Shown: positions 35,345 through 45,611, counted from the first letter of the stretch. The stretch is 46,138 nt of DNA from an uncultured Ruminobacter sp. (GCA_902776415.1 CACYPY010000007.1:1-46138), one strand, 5' to 3'. Made by a program: numbers and translations. Notes: generated from the letters alone by a model not told the origin.

Positions 35345-37822
35345 TTAAAAGGTCCGTCCCAGACTGAAGGAGAAGAACTCGGTACGGTCTCCGGCCTTCT
35401 TCCGGATAGGCTCTGCCAGTGAGAACCCGATAGGTCCCATTGGAGACACCCATACCAGAGTGACACCCGCGGACATGCGGTATTCCTTGGGATCGGAGTA
35501 ATCATATATGTAGTCGCACTTTCCAAAGCACTGCCCGATGGCGCCCGGATCATAATTGGTATCCCACAGGGAACCGGCATCCAGGAAAATCGAGGTTCTG
35601 AGCGACCTGTCATACCCCTCTGAGGCAAACGGAGTAGGAACAATCAGCGAAAGGCTTCCGGCCACAATCGCATTTCCGCCCACCGATTCACGGCTTCCCA
35701 TTACCCCCACATTGCCCATGGTAAAGGAATTATAAAGAGCCTTCGGACCCACTGCATTGTACTTGAAGCCTCTCAGCCACTCATCACCGCCCAGATAATA
35801 ATTCTGGAAGAACGGAAGGGTTTCCTCAATGCCGTTTCTGGTACCGTAGCCATTGCCGTAGCCGGCCTTGGCCCTGAAATTGATGATGTATCTTCTGTCC
35901 TTGTCCAGCGGGAAGAAATGAGTGGTATCCGCGCCAACCTTGTAGTATCTGGTGTCGGACCCCGGAATTGCCACGGTACCGTACACCGTCTGCTTGCTGC
36001 CATCCGTGGGCAAAGCACCCCGGTCCAGATAATTTCTGGAAAAATAAAGGCCCGCAGTGTAGTTCTGGAAGACCACCTTGCCGTTTCTGACATCCTTGTC
36101 CACATAGGTATCCCAGAAACGCTGAATCTGAATAAAGGAGGATGTCTGCGAAAGCCTGTTGTGCTCGTATCCGACGCTGTAGCGGATGAAGTTATGCTCA
36201 TCTATCGGGTAGCCTATACTGAGACCGGTACCAAACTTTTCGTTGGTATAGTCAACAATGTTGGCATCGCCGGCTTCAAACTTTTCATAATAAACGTTGC
36301 CGCCAAGACTCACACCGTCAACCGTAAAATAGGGCTCGTCATAGCGCAGTTCTATTTTCTGGTCATATTTGTTGGTATTAACGCCGATACTGGCATTGCC
36401 GCCATATCCCAGAAAGTTGTCCTGCGAAATTTCAGCGTTCAGATTGATTCCGGTTTCGGTTCCGAAGCCAATGCCGGCCTTAATGGATCCTGTGGGCCGT
36501 TCCTTGACGGTGGTCACCACTTCCACGGTATCACTGTCCGGCCCCGTCTTCCGGGGAGTGACATCCACGGTTTCAAAGAATCCCAGCTGATCCAGACGTC
36601 TCTTCGAAGTGCTGATGGCCTCATTGGAAAGCCAGGTGCCGTCCATCTGCCTGAGTTCCCGGCGCACCACCTCATCAGTGGTAATGGTATTTCCGGTAAT
36701 CCGGACATCGGTAACGTATATGCGATGCCCCGGTTCCACCGAAAAGTTCAGTGAAACCAGCTTTTTCTCGTCATCAATGACGGGAATGGCCTTAACCTTG
36801 GTATAGGCATAGCCAAACTTGCCCATGTAGTTGGCCAGAAGTTCCTCGGTGTGAGAAACCTGATTGGCATCGTAAACATCTCCCGGAACCAGCGGAATCA
36901 GCTTCAGCATTTCCTCGCTGTGGCCATAGGTCTCGCCGATGACATTGAATTTGTCAAAGCTGTACTGATCTCCCTCGCTGATGGAAATACTGAGATAAAT
37001 GCCCTTGCGGTCCGGAGTCATTTCTACCCGGGTGGAATCAATTTTGAAACGGACATAGCCGCGGTTCATGTAGAAGGAACGGATGGTTTCCAGGTCTCCG
37101 CTGAACTTCTGCGCCTGAAAGGTTCTGTCTGCCAGAAAATTCCACCAGGGCACATGATCCCGGAGCTCCAGCTGAGCCAAAAGCTTCTCTTCCGGAAAAC
37201 TCCTGTTGCCAACAATGTTGATCTGCTCGATTTTGGCGCTGACGCCTTCCGTGAAATTAAACTTAACGTCCACCCGGTTCCGCGGCAGATATACCAGAAT
37301 GGTGGAAACCCGGGCCTGATACCGTCCGGTGCTGTTATAGTAATCCTCCAGCGAGGCCTCCAGCTCCCGCAGCTTTTCCACATCAAGAATCTCTCCGGTC
37401 TTGACATTATGAGCCTTGATAATGTCGTCCAGCTGCTCGGCCTTGATGGCATTGTTTCCGGCGTAGGAGACGTTTACGATGGTGGGACGTTCCTTGACAT
37501 CGATTATCAGCACGCCCTGGCTCGTATAGTAGGCATTGACCATATCAAAGTTGCTGGTCCGGAATACCTTTCTGAGAGCCTGAGCCACATCTTCCCTGGT
37601 GACATCGTCCCCGGCCTGAATCGGCAGGGAAAGCAGTACCGCCCCCTTGGTAACGCGATAAAGACCGCGCACCTCGATATCGTTGATGTGCATAACCTTC
37701 GGGAGACTTCCCTGAAGCCCGTGATCGGAATCCTCCCCCTGGGATGCAGAAGCAGAATTGCTTAACGCTCCCATTGCGGTAAGGGCCAGCGTCATGCAGC
37801 AGAAGAGCTTTGAATACAGCAT
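35345..37822 (-). CDS. bamA: Outer membrane protein assembly factor BamA
   Basis: BamA is the core of the machine that inserts beta-barrel proteins into the outer membrane. After a signal peptide (about residues 1-27) come five POTRA domains (to about residue 425) and a 16-strand barrel. The L6 motif is WLRGF near residue 682, followed by GPKALYNS; the C-terminal residue is phenylalanine, as required for barrel recognition. Two cysteines spaced C-x3-C lie near the C-terminal part (QCFGKCDY). I prefer the ATG at 37822 (825 residues; E. coli 810); the ATG at 37834 overlaps the rseP stop and lacks a ribosome-binding site. It follows rseP directly. Confidence 0.96.
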   Translation of the reverse strand: MLYSKLFCCMTLALTAMGALSNSASASQGEDSDHGLQGSLPKVMHINDIEVRGLYRVTKGAVLLSLPIQAGDDVTREDVAQALRKVFRTSNFDMVNAYYTSQGVLIIDVKERPTIVNVSYAGNNAIKAEQLDDIIKAHNVKTGEILDVEKLRELEASLEDYYNSTGRYQARVSTILVYLPRNRVDVKFNFTEGVSAKIEQINIVGNRSFPEEKLLAQLELRDHVPWWNFLADRTFQAQKFSGDLETIRSFYMNRGYVRFKIDSTRVEMTPDRKGIYLSISISEGDQYSFDKFNVIGETYGHSEEMLKLIPLVPGDVYDANQVSHTEELLANYMGKFGYAYTKVKAIPVIDDEKKLVSLNFSVEPGHRIYVTDVRITGNTITTDEVVRRELRQMDGTWLSNEAISTSKRRLDQLGFFETVDVTPRKTGPDSDTVEVVTTVKERPTGSIKAGIGFGTETGINLNAEISQDNFLGYGGNASIGVNTNKYDQKIELRYDEPYFTVDGVSLGGNVYYEKFEAGDANIVDYTNEKFGTGLSIGYPIDEHNFIRYSVGYEHNRLSQTSSFIQIQRFWDTYVDKDVRNGKVVFQNYTAGLYFSRNYLDRGALPTDGSKQTVYGTVAIPGSDTRYYKVGADTTHFFPLDKDRRYIINFRAKAGYGNGYGTRNGIEETLPFFQNYYLGGDEWLRGFKYNAVGPKALYNSFTMGNVGVMGSRESVGGNAIVAGSLSLIVPTPFASEGYDRSLRTSIFLDAGSLWDTNYDPGAIGQCFGKCDYIYDYSDPKEYRMSAGVTLVWVSPMGPIGFSLAEPIRKKAGDRTEFFSFSLGRTF

Positions 37823-37827
37823 TTTAT

Positions 37828-39177
37828 CTACCATGAAAAATAAAGATCATTGAACACGGCGACTATCATCAGGAGACAGAGCAGCACAAAACCCGTTTTC
37901 ATCAGGATATCCAGAACCTTTGCAGAAACAGGTTTCCGGAAAATTCCCTCCAGAATATAGAAAAACAGATGTCCTCCGTCCAGAACCGGTATCGGAAGAA
38001 GATTAAGCACTCCCAGATTCACGCTTATAAGCGCCATGAAGCTCAAAAAGAATATATATCCCATGCGGCCGGTAAGTCCCGCCCCTTTCGCGATTCCCAC
38101 CGGTCCGGAAATGTTTTTGGGGGAAATTTCGCCGGTGGCGAACTTCCTGATAAACCTGAGCGTAATGATACTCATATCCCAGGTTTTGTACCAGCTTCCT
38201 TTGATCGCCGGCCAGAAATCATACTTTCTGACAAAGGAAATCCCGGGGATCTCGTCTATGGCCGGCATAATGCCGGCATACCCCTGAACCTCGCCGTTTT
38301 TATCCCGGGCTTCCGGTACCAGATCAGCGGAGATGGCAGCGTTTCCTCTCTTCAGACTGAGGGTTATGGACTTTTCAGGATGCGCTCTGATATACGCGCT
38401 GAAAGCTTTCCAGTCCTGGTAGGCAATCCCGTCATAGCTGACAAATTCATCATCCTTCTCAAGTCCGGCGGCCTCAGCCCGGGAACCGGATTCAACCATT
38501 TCAATCCGTCCCGAAATTTTATATGAAAGCGGCTCCAGACCGATTTCCTCAAGAATTTTGGTATTACCGGGTTCCAGCGACCAGGATGACAGGGGCAGCT
38601 CCAGTTCTCTTTCCGAATCGCCGCCGTAATTGCCTCTGACGGTTACCGTGACCGCATCCTCTCCAATCCGGCTAATCAGGCTGTACAGACTCTCCTCTAT
38701 ATCGGCAATCTCATCATCGCCGACTCTGACAATGAGATCCCCGGACCGGAAACCATGCTCGGCGGCCAGTCCTCCGGGAATAACGTCAAACACCGGCCTG
38801 ACATCGGGAATTCCCAGCATGAACACCGCAAAATAGATAACCCACGCCAAAGCAATATTATTGAAGGGGCCGGCCAGCACTATCAGGAACCGCTGCCACA
38901 CCTTCTTGCAGCAGAAGGCCTCATGCTCACGCTCAGGCTCAATGCTGTTCCTGTCTTCGCCATACATCTTCACATAACCGCCAAAGGGGAGCAGAGACAG
39001 CGAATATTCCGTGCCGTTTTTGCCCTTGCGGGACAGGAGCACCGGACCGAACCCCAGTGAAAACCGCTCCACATACACCCCCATGAACCGGGCCATAAAA
39101 AAATGGCCTGCTTCATGGATGGCAATGAGAACTCCCAGAGCCACGCAAAAATAAAAAATATTGCTGAGAATATCCAT
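37828..39177 (-). CDS. rseP: Site-2 intramembrane zinc metalloprotease RseP
   Basis: RseP cleaves the anti-sigma factor RseA within the membrane after DegS, releasing sigma-E, and also clears signal-peptide remnants. The zinc motif HEAGH is at residues 21-25 in the first membrane segment and the third ligand lies in LDGGH near residue 399. Two PDZ domains lie between, in the periplasm. The 449 residues compare with 450 in E. coli. The ATG at 39177 follows dxr by 8 nt. Its presence implies a functioning sigma-E pathway, which supports the sigma-E reading of the sRNA promoters at 24389 and 24580. Confidence 0.97.
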   Translation of the reverse strand: MDILSNIFYFCVALGVLIAIHEAGHFFMARFMGVYVERFSLGFGPVLLSRKGKNGTEYSLSLLPFGGYVKMYGEDRNSIEPEREHEAFCCKKVWQRFLIVLAGPFNNIALAWVIYFAVFMLGIPDVRPVFDVIPGGLAAEHGFRSGDLIVRVGDDEIADIEESLYSLISRIGEDAVTVTVRGNYGGDSERELELPLSSWSLEPGNTKILEEIGLEPLSYKISGRIEMVESGSRAEAAGLEKDDEFVSYDGIAYQDWKAFSAYIRAHPEKSITLSLKRGNAAISADLVPEARDKNGEVQGYAGIMPAIDEIPGISFVRKYDFWPAIKGSWYKTWDMSIITLRFIRKFATGEISPKNISGPVGIAKGAGLTGRMGYIFFLSFMALISVNLGVLNLLPIPVLDGGHLFFYILEGIFRKPVSAKVLDILMKTGFVLLCLLMIVAVFNDLYFSW

Positions 39178-39185
39178 CGGACGCT

Positions 39186-40382
39186 CTACCTGCCCAGATT
39201 CTCGAGGATACTGAAGGCCTTGCTGCGCGCTGCGAGATCAATGTTCAGAACATCCTCAAGAGAATCAGCCGGGGCAAGAGTGAAGCAATCCGCTGTTCTG
39301 GCGGCAACAGTATAGATATCGGTAAACCGCAGTCTGCCGTCCAGGAAGGCCTGAACCGCCACTTCGTTGGCAGCGTTTACGGCCGTGGTAAGGGCCTGAG
39401 AAGTATAGCAGGCATCAATGGCCAGCTTAAGACAGGGGTAGCGGCTGAAATCCGGAGATCTGAAGGTCAGACTGCCAAGCCTGGTAAAGTCAATGGCCTC
39501 TGCACCGGAGTCAATACGACCAGGCCAGGCCATAGCACGGGCGATGGGAGTTCTCATATCGGGAACCCCAATTTCCGCCAGCACGGATCCGTCGCGATAG
39601 CGCACCATGGAATGGATTACGGATTCGGGATGCACAATAACCTCGATATCGCCGGGGTCGGCATTAAAAAGCCACTTGGCTTCGATAAACTCAAAGCCCT
39701 TGTTCATCATGGTGGCACTGTCAACACTGATCTTCCGCCCCATGCTCCAGTTAGGATGGCTTACCGCCTCCTCGGGAGTTACTTCGGACAGCGTGGCGAT
39801 ATCACGATCCCGGAACGGTCCACCGGAACCGGTGAGGACCAGTCTGGTAATTCCGGCCTCCCGGAGATCGCAGCGCCCGATACGGTTCTGCTCCTTTTCG
39901 GGCAGACACTGAAAAATGGCATTGTGCTCACTGTCCACCGGAACAATGCGGGATTTGTATCTTCTGGCGGCATCAACAAAAATATGCCCGCTCATAATCA
40001 GAGATTCCTTGTTCGCCAGATAGACGGTTTTCCCGGTAGTAATGGCCGCCAGTGTCGGCTTCAGGCCGGCGGCACCGACAATGGCAGACATCACGCTGTC
40101 CGCATCGTCACTGGATGCCACTGCACTGAGAGCCTCGGTTCCGGAAAGAACCTCGGTTTTAAGACCTTTGCCGGCCAAAAGCTCCCTGAGCTCGGCTGCA
40201 GCCTTTTCCTCAAGCATTACTGCCACATCCGGATGAAACTCCCCGACAATGGCAAGCATCTTTGAAACATTGCTGCGGGCCGTGGCGGCAAAAAGACTGT
40301 ATCTGTCCGGATTTCTTCTGATAACATCCAAAGTGCTGGTTCCAATGGAACCGGTGGCGCCTAAAACTGTAACTTTATTCAT
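39186..40382 (-). CDS. dxr: 1-deoxy-D-xylulose 5-phosphate reductoisomerase
   Basis: Dxr (IspC) makes MEP from DXP, the committed step of the isoprenoid pathway completed by IspH. The NADPH-binding GATGSIG is at residues 8-14, followed by the substrate and metal region with SGGPFRDRD, PNWSMGRKISVDSATMMNKG and HPESVIHS. The ATG at 40382 gives 398 residues, equal to E. coli. The longer frame to 40466 overlaps cdsA and is not conserved. Its place after cdsA is like Vibrio and Pseudomonas; E. coli has dxr before uppS. Confidence 0.97.
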   Translation of the reverse strand: MNKVTVLGATGSIGTSTLDVIRRNPDRYSLFAATARSNVSKMLAIVGEFHPDVAVMLEEKAAAELRELLAGKGLKTEVLSGTEALSAVASSDDADSVMSAIVGAAGLKPTLAAITTGKTVYLANKESLIMSGHIFVDAARRYKSRIVPVDSEHNAIFQCLPEKEQNRIGRCDLREAGITRLVLTGSGGPFRDRDIATLSEVTPEEAVSHPNWSMGRKISVDSATMMNKGFEFIEAKWLFNADPGDIEVIVHPESVIHSMVRYRDGSVLAEIGVPDMRTPIARAMAWPGRIDSGAEAIDFTRLGSLTFRSPDFSRYPCLKLAIDACYTSQALTTAVNAANEVAVQAFLDGRLRFTDIYTVAARTADCFTLAPADSLEDVLNIDLAARSKAFSILENLGR

Positions 40383-40405
40383 AAAACAAAAACCTGTGGC
40401 GAAAA

Positions 40406-41398
40406 CTAGCTTAAGAGCACGCTTAATATTGAATAGGACAAAAGAAACACCGGCACGGCCGCACAAAGGGAATCTATGCGATCCAGCATCCCGCCGTGTC
40501 CCGGAAAAATAACTCCGGAATCCTTAATCCCGGCATATCTCTTGAACATGCTTTCAGACAAATCACCGAAGACCGAAAATACCACCGCCAGCACTGCCGA
40601 AACGGTAAGGGCGGCGAAATTCGAATAATACACGGTATACATCCCGGTGCAGTAAAGGATGCAGTACACCGCCAGAGCCAGCAGCACACCTCCCGCCAGT
40701 CCCTCCCAGGTCTTTTTGGGGCTGACATGAGAGCTCATATGATGCTTTCCCAGAAGACGTCCCGCAAAATACGCTCCCGAGTCGGCACTCCATACCAGCA
40801 TCATTACCGAAAGGAGAATACGGCTGCCGATACAGGGATCATCTCCGTAATGGCTGATACCGGTACCCCGGAGCAGCATCAGAGAAACGCCGAAGGGAAT
40901 CAGGGTAAAAAGGCCGTACAGCGCTCTCTGCCACCAGAAGCGCATCATGACTCCGGAACGGGGATAACAGAACACCATCACTGTTGCAAGAAGCCACCAG
41001 AAAAGGCCGGCCATAAGAACCCAGAAAACAAAGCCGTTACTTAAATTTGACAAAACCTCCGCCGGTCTCGCCCAGTCTCCGAAACCGACTTCTCTGACCA
41101 CGTCTTTAAAAGCCAGCAAAGCCACCAGAAAAACAAAAGCCGCGTAAAGAGATCTTTTCAGGAAAAGATTCCGGGGCGGCTTTCCGGAAACGGAGGGATC
41201 AGCTCCGGCACGATCCCCTTCCCAAAGAAATACCAGCTTTGAAAACTCCCAGCCGCCAATGACAACTATCAGGACAGTGACAATATTAAAGATGTCCAGG
41301 GCAAGGTAACGGGCGGATTCCGTCTCTGACACCGGAAAAAAAAGCCACAGCCCGGCAAACACAAACAGGAAAAATCCGGTAATTGTTCTGGTTAGCAT
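40406..41398 (-). CDS. cdsA: Phosphatidate cytidylyltransferase
   Basis: CdsA makes CDP-diacylglycerol, the precursor of all membrane phospholipids. It is a polytopic membrane protein with the family signature S-x-FKR-x4-KDSG followed by PGHGGMLDRIDS near the C-terminus. The ATG at 41398 gives 330 residues (E. coli 285), with the extra length in the N-terminal half where a polar loop contains charged and proline-rich residues. A TTG at 41452 would add 18 poorly conserved residues. It lies 67 nt after uppS. Confidence 0.95.
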   Translation of the reverse strand: MLTRTITGFFLFVFAGLWLFFPVSETESARYLALDIFNIVTVLIVVIGGWEFSKLVFLWEGDRAGADPSVSGKPPRNLFLKRSLYAAFVFLVALLAFKDVVREVGFGDWARPAEVLSNLSNGFVFWVLMAGLFWWLLATVMVFCYPRSGVMMRFWWQRALYGLFTLIPFGVSLMLLRGTGISHYGDDPCIGSRILLSVMMLVWSADSGAYFAGRLLGKHHMSSHVSPKKTWEGLAGGVLLALAVYCILYCTGMYTVYYSNFAALTVSAVLAVVFSVFGDLSESMFKRYAGIKDSGVIFPGHGGMLDRIDSLCAAVPVFLLSYSILSVLLS

Positions 41399-41465
41399 AT
41401 GATTGAAAGCCACCGCCGTATCAGATCGCGGTTCCGCCTTGCAAAACCGCAATGGTTAACAAAAC

Positions 41466-42227
41466 TTAAAGCCTCCGCTCCTGCACCTGTTCGCTGGTGC
41501 GGCCGAAGCGTCTCTCTCTTCCCCGGTAATAATCAAGCGCCGTCTGAAACACTTTGCTGTCAAAATCTGGCCAGAGAACGTCCGAGATGTAGATTTCGCT
41601 GTATGCCAGCTGCCAGAGCAGAAAATTTGATATGCGGCGCTCTCCGCCGGTTCGAATCAGAAGATCCACATCATCGGTAACCGCAAGAGATGCCGTCACA
41701 AGATCCTCGCTGACATCATCCTCGGAAATCTCGCCGGCCCTGGCCCTTCGCACCAGAATCCGGGCTGCACTGGCAATATCCCAGCGGCCCCCGTAATTGG
41801 CGGCAATCACCAGTCTGAGGCCGGTATTGCCGGCCGTAGCTTTCTCGGCTTCGGCTATGGCCGACCGGACATTTTCCGGGAAACGGGAGATATCACCCAC
41901 CACCCGAAATCTGATATTGTTTTCGGCAAGATGCTTCGTCTCGTTAGACAAGGCCCAGGAAAAAAGTTCCATGAGGCCCGACACCTCGGTTTCCGGGCGC
42001 TTCCAGTTTTCAGAGGAGAAGGCAAAAAGAGTGAGCTGTCCGATACCATGCCGTCCCGCAAACTCAATGGCCCGTCTTACAGACTTGACTCCGGCGCGAT
42101 GCCCGGCCAGACGGATCTGACCGCGCTGCCGAGCCCAGCGACCATTACCGTCCATAATAATGGCCACATGCCCCGGAACCCGAGCTTCGTCTCCCGGACG
42201 GATCGGGGTGTTAAGATTACCTGACAC
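41466..42227 (-). CDS. uppS: Di-trans,poly-cis undecaprenyl diphosphate synthase
   Basis: UppS extends farnesyl diphosphate to the C55 carrier lipid used for peptidoglycan and O-antigen precursors. The catalytic Asp26 is in MDGNGRWA, followed by GHRAG, FAFSSENWKRP and the C-terminal RTGGERRISNFLLWQ and FSxx-like LWPDF segments. The 253 residues equal E. coli. The start is GTG at 42227, 6 nt after the frr stop, with GGAG inside the end of frr. Confidence 0.96.
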   Translation of the reverse strand: MSGNLNTPIRPGDEARVPGHVAIIMDGNGRWARQRGQIRLAGHRAGVKSVRRAIEFAGRHGIGQLTLFAFSSENWKRPETEVSGLMELFSWALSNETKHLAENNIRFRVVGDISRFPENVRSAIAEAEKATAGNTGLRLVIAANYGGRWDIASAARILVRRARAGEISEDDVSEDLVTASLAVTDDVDLLIRTGGERRISNFLLWQLAYSEIYISDVLWPDFDSKVFQTALDYYRGRERRFGRTSEQVQERRL

Positions 42228-42233
42228 TGCGGA

Positions 42234-42794
42234 TCAGATCTCCATAAGCTCTTTTTCTTTATCTGCCAGAATCTTTTCAATATCCCTGATACTGGCATCG
42301 GTAAGCTTCTGAATCTCATCCTGAGCTCTCTTTTCCTCGTCCTCGGAGATTTCCTTGTCCTTGGTCAGAGCCTTGATGTCATTGTTGGCATCACGACGGA
42401 TATTGCGGATTTCAACCTTGCCCTGCTCGATATCGCCCCGGACAACCTTGATAAGATCCTTGCGGCGATCCTCGGTCAGAGGAGGAAGCGGGATGCGGAG
42501 AGAGGTGCCGGCAGATACCGGATTGAGCCCCAGATCGCTGTCGCGAATAGCCTTTTCAACTTCCTTGGCCGCGCTGCGATCAAAAACGGTTACAGACAGA
42601 GTACGGGCATCGGCAACGTTGACGGATGCCACCTGATTTAACGGAGTTTTGGAACCGTAATACTCAACCATGATCCCGTCAAGAAGGGACGGCTGGGCTC
42701 TGCCTGTTCTTACCTTGGAGATACGGTTCTCCAGGGATTTAACAGCCTTGGCCATCTTTTCCTTCGCAGTCGCTTTGATATCATTAACTGACAT
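42234..42794 (-). CDS. frr: Ribosome recycling factor
   Basis: Frr splits post-termination ribosomes with EF-G. The 186 residues (E. coli 185) match the family throughout, with [50 protein letters not shown] and the long C-terminal helix rich in K, E and D. The ATG at 42794 is 61 nt downstream of pyrH. It is probably cotranscribed with pyrH and uppS. Confidence 0.97.
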   Translation of the reverse strand: MSVNDIKATAKEKMAKAVKSLENRISKVRTGRAQPSLLDGIMVEYYGSKTPLNQVASVNVADARTLSVTVFDRSAAKEVEKAIRDSDLGLNPVSAGTSLRIPLPPLTEDRRKDLIKVVRGDIEQGKVEIRNIRRDANNDIKALTKDKEISEDEEKRAQDEIQKLTDASIRDIEKILADKEKELMEI

Positions 42795-42855
42795 AATCTT
42801 TTACCTTATATTTATGTGGCCTGATATTACATACCGGCTTCAGGCCCTGGCCTTG

Positions 42856-43569
42856 CTATCTGACAATGGTGCCTTCATCCTCGCCGGAAATAACCCGCAT
42901 CAGGGCATCCGGACGATTCATGTTAAACACCATAATCGGCATTTTGTGATCCCTGGCCAGCACAAAGGCCGCCAGATCCATTACCTTAAGCTCCCGATCC
43001 ATTACCTCCTGATAGGTAAGCTCGCGGTAAAGCTCGGCATCCGGATGGGTTACCGGATCCGCACTGTAGATACCGTCCACCTTGGTGCCCTTGATTACGG
43101 CATCTGCCTGAATCTCAATAGCCCGGAGACAGGCAGCGCTGTCGGTAGTGAAAAAAGGATTCCCGGTCCCGGCGGCCATTATTACCACTCTGCCGGCCGA
43201 AAGAGCATGAATCGCCTCGGTCCAGGAGTAGGAGGCGCATACCCCCGGCATGGATATCGCAGACATCAGCGTAGCCGGAACTCCTGCTCTGTAAAGTGCG
43301 TCTCTCATGGCCAGCCCGTTCATAACGGTTGCCAGCATTCCCATATGGTCTCCTACCACCCGGTTCATCCCGGCATCCGCCAGTTTGGCGCCCCTGAAAA
43401 TATTGCCGCCTCCCAGAACCAGACCTACCTCGACACCGGAACTGACCACTGCACCGATTTCTCCGGCCATACGATCAAGAACCTCAGGGTCGATGCCGAA
43501 GCTTTCCTTTCCCTCGAGAGCTTCGCCGCTCAACTTTAATAGAACCCGCTTAAAACTTTTGTGACTCAT
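42856..43569 (-). CDS. pyrH: Uridylate kinase
   Basis: PyrH phosphorylates UMP to UDP and in bacteria forms a hexamer regulated by GTP and UTP. The amino-acid-kinase fold shows [31 protein letters not shown] and [13 protein letters not shown]. The ATG at 43569 gives 237 residues (E. coli 241); the open frame upstream to 43683 covers the promoter and is not coding. A near-consensus promoter lies about 45 nt upstream, after the tsf terminator, so pyrH starts a new transcription unit. Confidence 0.97.
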   Translation of the reverse strand: MSHKSFKRVLLKLSGEALEGKESFGIDPEVLDRMAGEIGAVVSSGVEVGLVLGGGNIFRGAKLADAGMNRVVGDHMGMLATVMNGLAMRDALYRAGVPATLMSAISMPGVCASYSWTEAIHALSAGRVVIMAAGTGNPFFTTDSAACLRAIEIQADAVIKGTKVDGIYSADPVTHPDAELYRELTYQEVMDRELKVMDLAAFVLARDHKMPIMVFNMNRPDALMRVISGEDEGTIVR

Positions 43570-43614
43570 TTCAGCTGCACCGTACTTTATCCACAAACAC
43601 TGTCTGATCCTGAA

Positions 43615-43643
43615 ATTATAATATATATGGGACAGTTCCGCAA
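43615..43643 (-). promoter_or_regulatory. Promoter of pyrH-frr-uppS and downstream genes
   Basis: On the minus strand TTGCGG (43638-43643), a 17-bp spacer and a perfect TATAAT (43615-43620) predict a start near 43608 and a leader of about 39 nt. Confidence 0.75.
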
Positions 43644-43736
43644 AAATCAGAAAATGAAGCGCTGTCCGGACGGAGACCCGCAAGATCTCCTCGGGAATCT
43701 CTGAACTTTTATGGCAACCCTGTTTTCAGCAGACAT

Positions 43737-43761
43737 AAAAAAAGGCGGTACCACCGCCTTT
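43737..43761 (-). terminator. Intrinsic terminator of tsf
   Basis: On the minus strand AAAGGCGGT and ACCGCCTTT pair over 9 bp around a 3-nt loop, followed by a run of T. It ends the rpsB-tsf unit. Confidence 0.92.
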
Positions 43762-43793
43762 ATGCTGAACCGGACATTTTCCGGTTCTTCGGA

Positions 43794-44711
43794 TTACTTG
43801 GCCTGAGCGGCAGCCACCTGAGCGGCAACCTCGGCTGCAAAGTCAACAACGTTCTTCTCGATGCCTTCGCCAACCTTCAGACGCACGAAGGTCTTAACGG
43901 AAGCCTTGCCTTCCTTGAGAACCTCGCTTACTCTCTTGCTGCCGTCCTTGACAAAGTACTGGGTAACCAGAGAAAGCTCTTCGAAACGCTTGTTGATACG
44001 GCCTTCGATGATGTTGGCAAGAACATTGGCAGGCTTGGCCTTCTTTCCTGCAGCAACATTCTCGGCTTCTTCCTTCTCGGTGATCTCGGTCTGAATCTGA
44101 CGTTCATGCTCGATCTGATCCTGAGGAGCTTCTTCCTTGGTGATGTACTGCGGAGCGCTGGCGCAGATATGCATGGCAATGTCATGAGAAAGCTGGGCAT
44201 CGCCGCCTTCAAGAGAGGCAATTACACCGATAAGCTTGTTGCTGTGGATGTAGATACCAAGATTAGAACCCTCAAGAGAGGCCACGCGGCGAATTGACAT
44301 GTTTTCGCCAATCTTGGCAATAAGGTTGGTAAGAACGGTCTGAACAGAGTCAGAGGTGCCAGGGTAGGTCTCGTTTTTGAGAGCCTCCACGTCGGCAACA
44401 TTCTTATCAAGAGCAACACGGGCAACATTGTTGCAGAATTCATTGAATCCGGCATCCTTGGCAACGAAGTCGGTCTCGCAGTTGATTTCAACAATATAAG
44501 CCTTGTTTTCGTTGGAAGCGTAAGCGATAACACCCTCGGCAGTAACACGGCCGGCCTTCTTGGCAGCCTTGGCCTGGCCGTTCTTGCGCATGTTATCAAT
44601 AGCCACTTCGATATCACCGTCAGCAGCGACAAGAGCCTTCTTGCAGTCCATCATGCCGGCGCCGGTACGTTCACGGAGCTCCTTTACGAGAGCAGCGGTA
44701 ATGTTAGCCAT
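43794..44711 (-). CDS. tsf: Elongation factor Ts
   Basis: EF-Ts exchanges GDP for GTP on EF-Tu. The N-terminal LVKELRERTGAGMMDCKKAL and the Tsf core with INCETDFVAKD are conserved. The 305 residues exceed the E. coli 283, with extra residues in the C-terminal half (around KKAKPANVLAN). The ATG at 44711 follows a CTTAAAGGA-type ribosome-binding site. It is cotranscribed with rpsB through an attenuator-like hairpin. Confidence 0.97.
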   Translation of the reverse strand: MANITAALVKELRERTGAGMMDCKKALVAADGDIEVAIDNMRKNGQAKAAKKAGRVTAEGVIAYASNENKAYIVEINCETDFVAKDAGFNEFCNNVARVALDKNVADVEALKNETYPGTSDSVQTVLTNLIAKIGENMSIRRVASLEGSNLGIYIHSNKLIGVIASLEGGDAQLSHDIAMHICASAPQYITKEEAPQDQIEHERQIQTEITEKEEAENVAAGKKAKPANVLANIIEGRINKRFEELSLVTQYFVKDGSKRVSEVLKEGKASVKTFVRLKVGEGIEKNVVDFAAEVAAQVAAAQAK

Positions 44712-44730
44712 TTGATTATCCTTTAAGTGG

Positions 44731-44767
44731 AAAAAGAAACAAGGAACCGAGGGACGGCCTCGGCTCC
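44731..44767 (-). terminator. Attenuator-like hairpin between rpsB and tsf
   Basis: On the minus strand GGAGCCGAGG pairs with CCTCGGTTCC over 10 bp (one G-U) and is followed by TTGTTTCTTTTT. E. coli also has a partial terminator between rpsB and tsf, which sets a lower EF-Ts level from readthrough or relies on RNA processing. Confidence 0.75.
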
Positions 44768-44777
44768 GTCGGAGATA

Positions 44778-45515
44778 TTACTCAGCCTGTTCAGCCTGTT
44801 CCTGAGCCTGCTCGTCAGGACGGGCGTTGGTCAGAGCCTCGCGGGCGTCATTAACGGCACCGGAAACAGCCTTGAGGTAGAGAGCAATGGCGCGGATTGC
44901 GTCGTCGTTGCCGGGAATCACATAGTTAACACCGTCAGGATTGGAATTGGTATCAACAACTGCAACAACAGGAATGCCGAGCTTGTTGGCTTCGTCAATG
45001 GCAATGTGCTCAACTTCAGCATCGATTACAAAAAGTGCATCAGGAATAGTGCCCAGATCCTTGATACCGCCAAAGCTCTTTTCAAGCTTGGCAATTTCAC
45101 GGGTACGCATCAGCACTTCCTTCTTGGTAAGCTTGTCAAAGGTGCCATCGGTAGCCTGAGTCTCCAGATCCTTGTACTTCCTGATAGACTGACGAACAGT
45201 CTTCCAGTTGGTCAGAAGGCCTCCCAGCCAGCGGTGGTTAACATAATACTGACCGCAGGACAGCGCTGCTTCCTTAACCTGATCGGAAGCGGCACGCTTG
45301 GTTCCCACAAAAAGAACCTTGCCCTTCCGGGATACTACGGAACCAATGAAATTAAGGGCATCATCAAGGCAGGCAACAGTCTTGTCGAGATTGATGATAT
45401 GAACACCATTCCTGGAGCCGTAAATATACTGCTTCATCTTGGGATTCCAGTAACGGGTCTGATGGCCGAAATGAACACCGGCATCGAGCATTTCGCTCAT
45501 GGTAACGTTAGACAT
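44778..45515 (-). CDS. rpsB: 30S ribosomal protein S2
   Basis: S2 binds late in 30S assembly and recruits S1. The 245 residues (E. coli 241) include [33 protein letters not shown] and [15 protein letters not shown]; the tail is rich in E, Q and A. The ATG at 45515 has AAGGA at a good distance. A strong promoter lies about 135 nt upstream, and the leader begins with a hairpin plus U-tract. S2 represses its own leader in E. coli and related bacteria, so leader control is expected. Confidence 0.98.
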   Translation of the reverse strand: MSNVTMSEMLDAGVHFGHQTRYWNPKMKQYIYGSRNGVHIINLDKTVACLDDALNFIGSVVSRKGKVLFVGTKRAASDQVKEAALSCGQYYVNHRWLGGLLTNWKTVRQSIRKYKDLETQATDGTFDKLTKKEVLMRTREIAKLEKSFGGIKDLGTIPDALFVIDAEVEHIAIDEANKLGIPVVAVVDTNSNPDGVNYVIPGNDDAIRAIALYLKAVSGAVNDAREALTNARPDEQAQEQAEQAE

Positions 45516-45611
45516 TTTAATTCCTTAAAAGGGGTTAAGCCTCCGCCAGACTGTGAAATGCAACCACTGGGGCACCCCGCACTCACATTGACATCGGGCG
45601 TGTGTTTTAGA

